The notes under the pieces are model-generated. The model did not search any database. It had not been told where the DNA came from and worked only from the letters and a program-made list of their open reading frames with translations. From Luteococcus sanguinis (lineage in GTDB: Bacteria; Actinomycetota; Actinomycetes; Propionibacteriales; Propionibacteriaceae): 64,000 nucleotides of DNA. Shown here in pieces: positions 52,471 through 61,838 of the stretch. Within the stretch, counting starts at the first letter, position 1. Each line of letters opens with the position of its first letter. The position numbers were made by a program, and so were the translations under genes. The DNA lies in contig NZ_BAAAKI010000004.1 in the NCBI RefSeq assembly GCF_039527675.1, positions 248,001 to 312,000 of the forward strand. The letters run 5' to 3'.

Positions 52471-52911
52471 ATGGCGTTGAAGGTTCATCACCTGCGCCCT
52501 GCCCCCGGTGCCAAGACCGCCAAGACCCGCGTTGGTCGTGGTGAGGGCAGCAAGGGCAAGACGGCCGGTCGCGGTACGAAGGGTACCGGCGCCCGCAAGA
52601 ACACCCCCGAGAACTTCGAGGGTGGCCAGATGCCGATGCACATGCGTCTGCCGAAGGTGAAGGGTTTCAAGAACCCCTTCCGCACCGAGTACCAGGTCGT
52701 GAACGTCGCTCGCATCGCCGAGCTGTTCCCGGCTGGTGGCGCGGTTTCGGTCGACGACCTGGTCGAGAAGGGCCTCGTTCGCGATGGCCAGCTCGTCAAG
52801 GTGCTCGGCAATGGTGACCTGCAGGTTGCCCTGCAGATCGCCGCTGACAAGTTCTCGGCCTCGGCCAAGGAGAAGATCGAGCAGGCTGGCGGTTCCGCCA
52901 CCGAGCTCTGA
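52471..52911 (+). CDS. rplO: 50S ribosomal protein L15
   Basis: The protein has 146 aa. LKVHHLRPAPGAKTAKTRVG, GRGTKGTGARK and FEGGQMPMHMRLPKVKGFK are typical. It is a late assembly protein. secY would normally follow directly; instead there is an assembly gap and a minus-strand transporter operon. Confidence 0.98.
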   Translation: MALKVHHLRPAPGAKTAKTRVGRGEGSKGKTAGRGTKGTGARKNTPENFEGGQMPMHMRLPKVKGFKNPFRTEYQVVNVARIAELFPAGGAVSVDDLVEKGLVRDGQLVKVLGNGDLQVALQIAADKFSASAKEKIEQAGGSATEL

Positions 52912-52918
52912 TCGACAG

Positions 52919-52943
52919 NNNNNNNNNNNNNNNNNNNNNNNNN
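52919..52943. other. Assembly gap (25 N) after rplO
   Basis: The gap begins 7 nt past the rplO stop and is followed by GGCCGCCGCCTTTGTGCG, which looks like the 3' arm of a terminator. The rpoC terminator also ends in CCTTTGTGCG. The lost bases are probably the 5' arm and loop. Confidence 0.55.
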
Positions 52944-52984
52944 GGCCGCCGCCTTTGTGCGTCCACAGGGCCTTGGTGACTTCG

Positions 52985-52998
52985 CCCCGGGTACGGGG
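52985..52998 (-). terminator. Small hairpin after oppF
   Basis: CCCCG-GGTA-CGGGG lies 9 nt beyond the oppF stop. The 5-bp stem is short and there is no U-tract, so this is a weak call. Confidence 0.3.
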
Positions 52999-53006
52999 AT
53001 TCTGGT

Positions 53007-54017
53007 TCAGGCCGTGACGAGGTCGGTGCGGGGTGCGGCGTAGTGGCAGGCCGAGGGATGGCTGGACACCCCATCGTTCGAGGGCTCGAGCAGCGGCTCG
53101 CTCGACGAGCACAGTTCCGTGGCCTTCCAGCACCGGGTGTGGAAACGGCAACCAGACGGCGGGTTGGCGGGGGAGGGGACGTCGCCGGTCAGGACGATCT
53201 GCTCTCGGGTGCCGCGCACGGAGGGGTCCGGCACCGGGACGGCGGACAGCAACGCCTGTGTGTAGGGGTGGGTGGGCCGTTCGTAGATCTGGGCGTCGTC
53301 CCCGAGCTCCACCATCTTGCCCAGGTACATCACGCCGACGCGATCGGAGATGTGGCGCACCACGGCGAGGTCGTGGGCGATGAAGACATAGGCCAGACCC
53401 AGTTCGCTCTGCAGTCGCTCCAGCAGGTTCACCACCTGGGCCTGCACCGAGACGTCCAGCGCGGAGACCGGCTCGTCACAGATCAGCACCTTGGGGTTGA
53501 GCGCGATGCCGCGCGCGATGCCGATGCGCTGGCGCTGTCCGCCGGAGAACTGGTGCGGGTAGCGGTTGATGTGCTCGGGGTTGAGGCCGACCTGCTCCAG
53601 CAGTTCCTGGACACGTCGCCGGCGCTGGTCGCGGGGGACCACGTCGGTGTGGATCTCGAAGGGCTCGCCGATGATGTCGCCGACGGTCTTGCGTGGGTTC
53701 AGCGAGGTGTAGGGGTCCTGGAAGACGATCTGGACGTCGCGTCGCATCCGGCGCATCGCCGAACCGCCGGTGCGGGTGACGTCTTCGCCGTTGAACAGCA
53801 CCTTCCCCTCGGTCGGGTCCTCCAGGCGCATCAGCAGGCGTCCGAGCGTGGACTTGCCACAGCCGGACTCGCCGACGATGCCCAGGGTCTCGCCGGGGTA
53901 CAGGTCGAGGTCGACGCCGTCGACGGCCTTCACGGCCCCGACCTGGTGGCGGATGACGCCGCCCATGATGGGGTAGTGCTTCTTCAGCCCGCGGGCGGAA
54001 AGGATGGGATCAGCCAT
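53007..54017 (-). CDS. Dipeptide/oligopeptide ABC transporter ATP-binding protein (OppF/DppF type)
   Basis: The 336-aa ATPase has Walker A GESGCGKSTLGRLL, the Q-loop VFQDPYTSLNPRKT, signature FSGGQRQRIGIARG and Walker B VLICDEPVSALDV. The C-terminal oligopeptide-transporter extension has the cysteine-bearing GCRFHTRCWKATELC that binds an iron-sulfur cluster in some homologues. The ATG at 54017 overlaps the OppD-type stop by 8 bp (ATGGCTGA). A longer frame to 54059 is not conserved. It is the last gene of a five-gene operon. Confidence 0.94.
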   Translation of the reverse strand: MADPILSARGLKKHYPIMGGVIRHQVGAVKAVDGVDLDLYPGETLGIVGESGCGKSTLGRLLMRLEDPTEGKVLFNGEDVTRTGGSAMRRMRRDVQIVFQDPYTSLNPRKTVGDIIGEPFEIHTDVVPRDQRRRRVQELLEQVGLNPEHINRYPHQFSGGQRQRIGIARGIALNPKVLICDEPVSALDVSVQAQVVNLLERLQSELGLAYVFIAHDLAVVRHISDRVGVMYLGKMVELGDDAQIYERPTHPYTQALLSAVPVPDPSVRGTREQIVLTGDVPSPANPPSGCRFHTRCWKATELCSSSEPLLEPSNDGVSSHPSACHYAAPRTDLVTA

Positions 54018-55035
54018 TGAGGAGCTCCTCGGCGAAGTGGCAGGCGCTCGCCCGCTCATCGGTCAGTTGGCGCAGGGCAGGCGGCTGGCCGGTGCGGCAG
54101 ATGTCGGCCGCCATGGGGCACCGTGGGTGGAAGGCGCAGCCGTCGGGGATGCGCAGCAAGTTCGGCGGGAGCCCGCCGATGGCGCGAAGCTGCTGACCCT
54201 TCTGGTCCAGGCGTGGGATGGAATCGATGAGCCCCTTCGTGTAGGGGTGCGCCGGCTTGGCGTAGGTGTCGTGGACGGGAGCCTGCTCGACCATCCGTCC
54301 GGTGTACATGACGTTGATCCGGTCGGCGACGTCGGCCACCACGCCCAGGTCGTGGGTGATCAGGATCAGGCCCATGCCCGACTCGTCCTGCAGTTCCTTG
54401 AGAAGGTCCATGATCTGCGCCTGGACGGTGACGTCGAGGGCGGTCGTCGGCTCATCCGCGATCAGGATCGCCGGATCGAGGGCGATCGCCATCGCGATCA
54501 TGATGCGCTGGCGCATGCCGCCGGAGAACTGGTGCGGGTAGGCGTCCACGCGCTCGGCGGCGGCCGGGATGTTGACCCGCTGCATCAGCTCGATGGCGCG
54601 GGCCTTCGCGTCCGACTTGTTCATGCCTCGGTGCACCCGGAACATCTCCGCGATCTGCCAACCCACCGGGAATACCGGGTTCAGCGAACTCAGCGCATCC
54701 TGGAAGACCATCGCGATCTGGGCGCCGCGGACCTTCTGGCGCTCCTTCTCGGGCAGTGTCAGCAGGTCGGTGCCGCAGTAGCGCACCTGACCGGACGGGA
54801 TGTGGGCCGGCGGGGTGTCGAGGATGCCCATGATGGCCTGGGCCGTGACGGACTTGCCCGACCCGGACTCGCCCAGGATCGCCAGCGTCTCGCCCTGGTC
54901 AAGGGTGAACGAGACGCCGTTGATGGCCTTGGCCACGCCGGCACGCATCCGGAACTCGACGTGCAGGTCGTCCACCTCGAGAAGCCGCCCGTCGACGGGC
55001 GTCCAGGTTCGGTCGGATGATGTGTTCTTTGCCAT
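54010..55035 (-). CDS. Dipeptide/oligopeptide ABC transporter ATP-binding protein (OppD/DppD type)
   Basis: The 341-aa ATPase has Walker A GESGSGKSVTAQAIM, the Q-loop VFQDALSSLNPVFPVG, signature FSGGMRQRIMIAMA and Walker B ILIADEPTTALDV. The C-terminal extension has GCAFHPRCPMAADIC. It pairs with the OppF-type ATPase to power uptake. It starts 1 nt after the OppC-type stop. Confidence 0.94.
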   Translation of the reverse strand: MAKNTSSDRTWTPVDGRLLEVDDLHVEFRMRAGVAKAINGVSFTLDQGETLAILGESGSGKSVTAQAIMGILDTPPAHIPSGQVRYCGTDLLTLPEKERQKVRGAQIAMVFQDALSSLNPVFPVGWQIAEMFRVHRGMNKSDAKARAIELMQRVNIPAAAERVDAYPHQFSGGMRQRIMIAMAIALDPAILIADEPTTALDVTVQAQIMDLLKELQDESGMGLILITHDLGVVADVADRINVMYTGRMVEQAPVHDTYAKPAHPYTKGLIDSIPRLDQKGQQLRAIGGLPPNLLRIPDGCAFHPRCPMAADICRTGQPPALRQLTDERASACHFAEELLNG

Positions 55036-55036
55036 G

Positions 55037-55984
55037 TCAGCGCAGCTTCGGGTCGAGTGCGTCGCGGATGACCTCGCCCATCATGATGAAGGCGAGGACG
55101 GTCAGCGACAGGAACAGGGAGGGGAAGGCCAGCATCCACGGGGCGGTCTGCACATAGCCCAGGCCGGAGGCCTCGGAGATGGAGATGCCCCAGCTGATCG
55201 TGGGCGGCTGCAGGCCGATGCCGAGGAAGCTCAACGTGGCCTCGATGGCGATGTAGGTGCCGAGGTTGATCGTCGCGACGCTCAACACCGCCGCAAGCGA
55301 GTTCGGCAGGATGTGCTGGGTGATGATCCGCCACGGGCTGGCGCCCAGGGCGCGGGCGGCCTGGACGTACTCGTTGGGCTTGACCTGCAGCACGGACGAG
55401 CGCATCAGCCGGGCCAGCGACGGCCAGCCGAGGATCACCAGCGCTGCGACGACCTTGGCCACGACGACCAGGTAGGGGGTGTCGGTGGAGCTGGGGAAGG
55501 AGTAGAGGATGATGATGCCGCCCAGCAGCAGCGGGATGGCGAAGAAGACCTCGCCCACGCGGGAGAGCAGGGTGTCGACCCAACCACCGACATAGCCGGA
55601 GATGACGCCGATCAGTCCGCCCAGTGCGGTGGTGCCAAGCGTGGTGAGCACCCCGACCAGGATGGAGGCGCGGGCGCCGTGGATCGTCCGGGTGTAGACA
55701 TCGCAGCCCTGCACGTCGGTGCCGAACCAGTGCTCGCCGCTGGGGGCGGTGCGGGCCTCGGCAAGCGGGCAGGCGTAGGGGTCCTTGGGAGCGAACAGCC
55801 CGGGAACGAGGGCCATCGCCACGAAGACGGTGATCAGAGCGACAGCCAGCCAGAACAGCTTGCTGCGGCGCATCTCGTCCCAGGCGTCACGCCACAGGGA
55901 CAATGGACGGTCGGTGGTGGCCTCGGCGACGATCGGGTCGCTCGCCACCATCGCCTGCGCCTCGGTGGTGATGGGTTCAGTCAT
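55037..55984 (-). CDS. Dipeptide/oligopeptide ABC transporter permease (OppC/DppC type)
   Basis: The 315-aa membrane protein has an N-terminal OppC_N region (WRDAWDEMRRSKLFWLAV), about six transmembrane helices, a large loop after helix 1 (HWFGTDVQGCDVYTR) and the EAA-type contact AARALGASPWRIITQHILPN. The C-terminal MGEVIRDALDPKLR is typical. Its start overlaps the OppB-type stop by 8 bp (ATGACTGA). Confidence 0.94.
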   Translation of the reverse strand: MTEPITTEAQAMVASDPIVAEATTDRPLSLWRDAWDEMRRSKLFWLAVALITVFVAMALVPGLFAPKDPYACPLAEARTAPSGEHWFGTDVQGCDVYTRTIHGARASILVGVLTTLGTTALGGLIGVISGYVGGWVDTLLSRVGEVFFAIPLLLGGIIILYSFPSSTDTPYLVVVAKVVAALVILGWPSLARLMRSSVLQVKPNEYVQAARALGASPWRIITQHILPNSLAAVLSVATINLGTYIAIEATLSFLGIGLQPPTISWGISISEASGLGYVQTAPWMLAFPSLFLSLTVLAFIMMGEVIRDALDPKLR

Positions 55985-56906
55985 TGGTGATCCTCGGGTC
56001 CAGGACGCTGTAGAGGACGTCGACGAGCAGGTTCATCAGCAGGTACACCAGCACCAGGCAGGTGACCGCACCCACCACCGAGATGCCGTCCTGCTGGTTG
56101 AGGGAGCGATAGATGAAACCGCCGACGCCGTTGATGTTGAAGATGCGCTCGGTCACGATGGCGCCGCCCATCAGGGCGCCGAAGTCGTAGCCCATGAAGG
56201 TGATCACCGGGATCAGGGAGTTGCGCAGGGTGTGCACGCCGATCGTGCGGGCATTCGACAGGCCCTTGGCCTTCGCGGTGCGGACGTAGTCGGCGCGCAG
56301 GTTCTCGACCAGGTTGGTGCGGGTGAGGCGCGCCACATAGGCCACCGACAGCGAACCCAGCACCAGGCCCGGCAGCATCAACTGTTGCCAGGTGCCCTGG
56401 CTGGCGGTCACCGGGATGACATGCTTGAGGCCGGCCTTGAGGATGCCGAACTGGGCCACGCTGCCGATCACGAACACCGGGATGGAGATCAGGACCAGCG
56501 TCGAGACGGTCACGAAGGAGTCGATGAAGCGGCCCTTGCGGATGCCGGCCAGCACGCCCGCGGCGATGCCCACGACGGCCTCGAAGACCAGCGCGATCAG
56601 GGCGAGCTTCAAGGTGGTGGGGTAGCGCGCGGCCAGCTCGCCAGCCACGAAGTTGTGGTAGAAGTTCGTCCCCAAGTCTCCCCGGACCAACTTGCCCAGG
56701 TAGAGCAGGTACTGCACCAGGAGCGGCTTGTCGAGGTTGTACTCCCGCTTGAAGGCCTCGATGTAGGCGGGTGTGCAGTCGCGTTCGCCGCAGCGCCCGA
56801 CCCAGGGGTCGCCCGGCAGGGCGTACACGAGGACGAAGAGCAGGAAGGTGGCGCCGATGATCACGGGGATCATCTGGAGCAGGCGTCTGAGGATGTACTT
56901 GGCCAT
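55977..56906 (-). CDS. Dipeptide/oligopeptide ABC transporter permease (OppB/DppB type)
   Basis: The 309-aa membrane protein begins MAKYILRRLLQMIPVIIG and shows the family loop LPGDPWVGRCGERDCTPAYI, about six transmembrane helices, the EAA-like YVRTAKAKGLSNARTIGVH and the end YSVLDPRITND. Two cysteines in the first periplasmic loop are unusual but plausible as a disulfide. The ATG at 56906 follows AGGAGAAC. It lies 142 bp downstream of the binding-protein gene, across two hairpins. Confidence 0.94.
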   Translation of the reverse strand: MAKYILRRLLQMIPVIIGATFLLFVLVYALPGDPWVGRCGERDCTPAYIEAFKREYNLDKPLLVQYLLYLGKLVRGDLGTNFYHNFVAGELAARYPTTLKLALIALVFEAVVGIAAGVLAGIRKGRFIDSFVTVSTLVLISIPVFVIGSVAQFGILKAGLKHVIPVTASQGTWQQLMLPGLVLGSLSVAYVARLTRTNLVENLRADYVRTAKAKGLSNARTIGVHTLRNSLIPVITFMGYDFGALMGGAIVTERIFNINGVGGFIYRSLNQQDGISVVGAVTCLVLVYLLMNLLVDVLYSVLDPRITND

Positions 56907-56941
56907 GCTGTGGAGTTCTCCTGGCTGGGACGGACACCGCA

Positions 56942-57046
56942 AGGGTGGTGTGCCGGCTGTTGGCCGACACACCACCCTGGTGCGCAGTTCAGGTGTGTCA
57001 GATCAGGCGTTTTGGACCAGGTGGTGCCTGGTCATTGTGCCTGATC
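56942..57046 (-). promoter_or_regulatory. Two stem-loops between binding-protein and permease genes
   Basis: The hairpin nearer the binding-protein stop pairs GATCAGGC (57001-57008) with GCCTGATC (57039-57046) around an inner GACCAGG/CCTGGTC. The second pairs AGGGTGGTGTG (56942-56952) with CACACCACCCT (56968-56978). They probably protect or partially terminate the upstream message so that binding protein exceeds permease. Confidence 0.6.
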
Positions 57047-57048
57047 GG

Positions 57049-58695
57049 TCACTTGGTGCTGATGGCGCTCAGGTCGAGGGTGCCGAAGGGGGTCACCTTG
57101 ACGTTTGTGACCTTGGTCGACCAGGCCACCGGGGTGGCTGCGGACCACAGCGGGGCGGTCGGCAGGGTCTCGGCGAGCATCGCCTCGGCCTCCTGGTAGA
57201 GGCTGTTCGACTCCTCGGTGGTGCTGGCCGCGGCGGCCTCCTTCAGCTTGGCGTCGAAGGCCGGGTTGTCGTAGTGCGCGTCGTTCGAGGCGGCACCCTT
57301 GGCGTAGATCGGGGTCAGGAAGTTCTCGATCGAGGGGTAGTCCATCTGCCAGCCGCCACGGAAGGAGCCCTTCAGTTCGCCTGCCTTGATCTGGGTGCGC
57401 AGGGTCTTGAAGTCGGGCGTGGTGTTCACCCGGCAGTCCATGCCGAGGTCGGTCTTGAGGCCATTGCAGACCGCGTCGGCCCACAGCTTGTGGCCGCCGT
57501 CGCCGTTGACCGAGATCAGGAAGGTGCCCTTGTAGCCACCGGCAGCGTCGTAGGCGCTCTTGGCCGCAGCCTTGTCGTAGGTGCAGGAGTCGCCGCAGAC
57601 GCCGTCCTTGTAGCCATCAACGACGGGGGCGACCCAGCTGGTGGCCGACTTGCGGGTGCCGTTGAAGATCTGCTTGGTGATCGTGTCGCGGTCGATGGCC
57701 CGGCTGATCGCCTTGCGCAGGTCGGGGTTCTTGGCCAGCTGCTCGTCGGCGGGGGAGAAGGTGAGCACCTGCATCACGCCGGAGTCACGCACCGCGGTGC
57801 GATCGGCGTCGATGGTGGTCTTCCACAGGTCGTTGGCCAGCTGGTCGGAGGGCACGATGTCGGTGAAGTCGATGTTGTCGGCCACCAGATCGGTCCACGC
57901 GGCGTTGGCGTCGTTGTAGATGCGGTAGGTGACCTTGTCGACATTGGCGCCGAACTTGCCCGAGTAGTTCTCGTTCTTCTCCAGCACGATCTCGGTGGCC
58001 GAGTTCGAGGTGATCTTGAAGGGACCGGCGCCGATCGGCGTCTTGCCGAAAGCGGCATCGGTCGGGTTGGCCAGGAAGGAGTCGGGCTGAGGGACGAAGG
58101 CCGAGTAGCCCAGGCGGACGGGCAGGTTGGAGACCGCCTCGGTGGTGGCGATGGTGAAGGTGTGGTCGTCCACGACCTTCAGGCCGGACATGGTCTTCGA
58201 CTTGGGGGCCGTCTTGCACTCGTCATCGGTGCACTGGGTGTCCGCGAAGCCTGCGACCGGCTCGAAGAAGTAGCCGTTCTGCTGACCATTGGGGCCGTAG
58301 GCGGCGAAGTTCCACGCGTCCACGAAGTTCTTCGCCTTGACCTCGGTGCCGTCGCTGAACTTGTAGCCGCTCTTGAGCTTGACCGTGAACAGCTTGTTGT
58401 CGCTGGTCTCGATCGACTCGGCGATGTCGTTCTCGGGCGCGGCGGTGTCGCTGTTGTAGCGGACGAGCTTGGCGGTGACGGCGTCGATGACATTGCCACC
58501 GCAGACCTCGGTGGTGTTCGAGCCGATCAGCGGGTTCTCCGGGGTGCAGCCGCGAATGGTGATGGCGCCACCCGACTTGGTGACCGCCGAGCCGGACGCG
58601 CCGGACGACGAAGAGCTGGAATCGGAGCCACAGGCGCTCATCGTCAGGGCGACGGTGGCGACGGCGGCGGCAGCAAGAGTGCGACGAGCGCTCAT
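57049..58695 (-). CDS. Extracellular dipeptide/oligopeptide-binding lipoprotein (family 5 SBP)
   Basis: The protein has 548 aa. A lipoprotein signal ends in LTMSAC with Cys22 as the lipidation site, followed by a Ser/Gly linker. The SBP_bac_5 fold is shown by FTVKLKSGYKFSDGTEVKAK, TPIGAGPFKITS and LRKAISRAIDRDTI. Extra cysteine pairs (GCTPENP/EVCGG, CTDDEC, CGDSC) suggest disulfides. AGGAGGG lies 6 nt before the ATG at 58695. Peptide binding is inferred from the family; other ligands are known for such proteins. Confidence 0.93.
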   Translation of the reverse strand: MSARRTLAAAAVATVALTMSACGSDSSSSSSGASGSAVTKSGGAITIRGCTPENPLIGSNTTEVCGGNVIDAVTAKLVRYNSDTAAPENDIAESIETSDNKLFTVKLKSGYKFSDGTEVKAKNFVDAWNFAAYGPNGQQNGYFFEPVAGFADTQCTDDECKTAPKSKTMSGLKVVDDHTFTIATTEAVSNLPVRLGYSAFVPQPDSFLANPTDAAFGKTPIGAGPFKITSNSATEIVLEKNENYSGKFGANVDKVTYRIYNDANAAWTDLVADNIDFTDIVPSDQLANDLWKTTIDADRTAVRDSGVMQVLTFSPADEQLAKNPDLRKAISRAIDRDTITKQIFNGTRKSATSWVAPVVDGYKDGVCGDSCTYDKAAAKSAYDAAGGYKGTFLISVNGDGGHKLWADAVCNGLKTDLGMDCRVNTTPDFKTLRTQIKAGELKGSFRGGWQMDYPSIENFLTPIYAKGAASNDAHYDNPAFDAKLKEAAAASTTEESNSLYQEAEAMLAETLPTAPLWSAATPVAWSTKVTNVKVTPFGTLDLSAISTK

Positions 58696-59007
58696 GGAGT
58701 CCCTCCTGGGGAAAAGTGGGTGCCCTGCAGTGGGTGCGAGCAGGGTTTCGATGAACCGCATGGCTGGTTCGGGTGGGGCTGTGGGCTCGGCGCCGATGAC
58801 TCGGCCCTACCCATTGCGCCAGAAGGTATCGGTTCATCACGTTGAAATGGGTGCCCTGGCCAGTTCGGAAACCAGATCGTTACAAGCGGCGGGGGTGGCG
58901 TGCACCTCGGCAAAGTGGACCCCACCGGGGCAGTTGATAGGCTGGCGCGGTTGACCTGCGTGCGCAAGCACCCGGCCACCGTCCACCAACGAGGAAGACA
59001 ACGCCCC
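58696..59007. other. Divergent regulatory region between the peptide-transporter operon and secY
   Basis: The 312-bp spacer has no convincing gene. TAGGCT at about 58938-58943 with GTGGAC 17 nt upstream is a possible secY promoter. The motif TGGGTGCCCTG occurs near 58717 and again near 58850, on the binding-protein side, as a direct repeat of unknown meaning. Confidence 0.4.
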
Positions 59008-60320
<1,313 letters not shown>

Positions 60321-60324
<4 letters not shown>

Positions 60325-60896
60325 GAATGCTCATCATGGGCGCCCCCGGCGCCGGCAAGGGCACCCAGGCCAAGCTCATCGCCAACCACTACCGCATCCC
60401 GGCCGTCTCCACCGGTGCGATCTTCCGGGCGAACATCGCCGCCAAGACCGAGCTCGGCAACCGGGTGAACGCGCTGATCAGCAAGGGCGAGTTCGTCCCG
60501 GATGTGCTGACCACGGCGGTCGTCGCGAAGCGCCTGCTCGAGGGCGATACCAACAACGGCTGGCTGCTGGACGGCTATCCGCGCACCCTGGAGCAGGTGG
60601 ACGCCCTGGACATCATCCTCGAAGATGCGCACCGCAAGCTCGACTGTGTGCTTTCGCTGGAGACCGACGAGGAGGAACTCGTCGCTCGTCTGCTGAAGCG
60701 CGCCCAGATCGAGGGCCGCGCGGACGACAACGAGGAGACCATCCGTCGCCGGATGGAGGTCTACCGTTCCGAGACGGAGCCGTTGATGGCGCTCTACCGT
60801 GAGCGCGGCCTGCTGGTCAGCGTCGACGGTGACGGTTCCGTCGACGATGTGGCCGAGCGGATCTTCGCGGCGATCGACCAGTACGCGACCAACTGA
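60321..60896 (+). CDS. adk: Adenylate kinase
   Basis: The 191-aa short-form enzyme lacks the full LID zinc domain, usual for actinobacteria. It interconverts ATP + AMP and 2 ADP. The P-loop is MGAPGAGKGTQAKLI, and AMP-binding STGAIFR and LLDGYPRTLEQV are present. The GTG at 60321 gives the conserved start (M)RMLIMG and overlaps the secY stop; ATG at 60327 is an alternative. It shares one base with map (TGATG). Confidence 0.97.
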
Positions 60897-61729
60897 TGGC
60901 CGGGGGCGTCCAGATCAAGAAGCCCGCGCAGGTCATCGCCATGCGCAAGGCGGGGCTCGTGGTCGCCGAGGTGCTCGCCCGGATGGCCGACGAGGTGCGT
61001 CCCGGCGTCACCACGGGTCAGCTCGACTCGATCGCGCGCCAGATGCTCGCTGAACGTGGAGCCAGCTCCAACTTCCTGAACTACGGCGCCGACTGGGGCT
61101 ATCCGCCCTACCCGGGTGTCGCGTGCATCTCGCCCAATGAGGTCATCGTCCACGGCATCCCCGGGGATCGTGAGCTCGCTGAGGGGGACATCGTTTCCTT
61201 TGATTTCGGTGCGATCATCGATGGCTGGCACGGCGACGCCGCCCGAACCTTCCGCGTCGGAGCGGTGAGCCCCGAGGTGGACGCTCTGGTGGAGACCACC
61301 CGTGAGTCGATGTGGGCCGGGATCGGCGCGATGCGCCTGGGTGGACGTGTCGGCGACATCTCCCATGCCATCGAACAGGCCATCGTCGCGCGCGGTGACT
61401 ACGGCATCACCCGTGAGTACACCGGCCACGGCATCGGCACCGAGATGCACCAGGACCCCGACGTCCCCAACTACGGCCGGGCCGGACGTGGGCGCAAGGT
61501 CACCGAGGGTCTCGTGCTCGCCATCGAGCCCATGGTCGTGCTGGGCACCGAGGACTCGGTGACGCTCGATGACGACTGGACGGTCGTCACCCGCGACGGC
61601 AAGTGGGCTGCCCATTGGGAGAACACCGTGACTGCCACCCCGGACGGCCTGTGGGTGCTCACCGAGCTGGACGGTGGCGAGGCCGAGCTTGTGGCCCGCG
61701 GCCTGCCCTTCGGGCCACTGTCCGACTGA
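60896..61729 (+). CDS. map: Methionine aminopeptidase, type I
   Basis: The 277-aa metalloprotease removes initiator Met. Metal ligands are in SFDFGAIIDGWHGDAARTF (two Asp), GHGIGTEMHQDP (His), LAIEPMV (Glu) and HWENTV (Glu). The lid residue FLNYGADWGYPPYPGVACIS region is standard for the short form. In many genomes infA and rpsM follow, but here a terminator and fhs come next. Confidence 0.97.
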   Translation: MAGGVQIKKPAQVIAMRKAGLVVAEVLARMADEVRPGVTTGQLDSIARQMLAERGASSNFLNYGADWGYPPYPGVACISPNEVIVHGIPGDRELAEGDIVSFDFGAIIDGWHGDAARTFRVGAVSPEVDALVETTRESMWAGIGAMRLGGRVGDISHAIEQAIVARGDYGITREYTGHGIGTEMHQDPDVPNYGRAGRGRKVTEGLVLAIEPMVVLGTEDSVTLDDDWTVVTRDGKWAAHWENTVTATPDGLWVLTELDGGEAELVARGLPFGPLSD

Positions 61730-61757
61730 ACGAAGGAATCGGCACTGACAGCAACTC

Positions 61758-61784
61758 ATCCCGTCCCCGCACAGAGGACGGGAT
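61758..61784 (+). terminator. Terminator of secY-adk-map
   Basis: ATCCCGTCC (61758-61766) pairs perfectly with GGACGGGAT (61776-61784), and GTTTTG follows. It is 28 nt after map and one of the few hairpins here with a U-run. Confidence 0.8.
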
Positions 61785-61838
61785 GTTTTGTCTCGCGGGT
61801 GGGGTCGCGCGCGAAAAAGTGTGGTGTTGAATGGCCTC

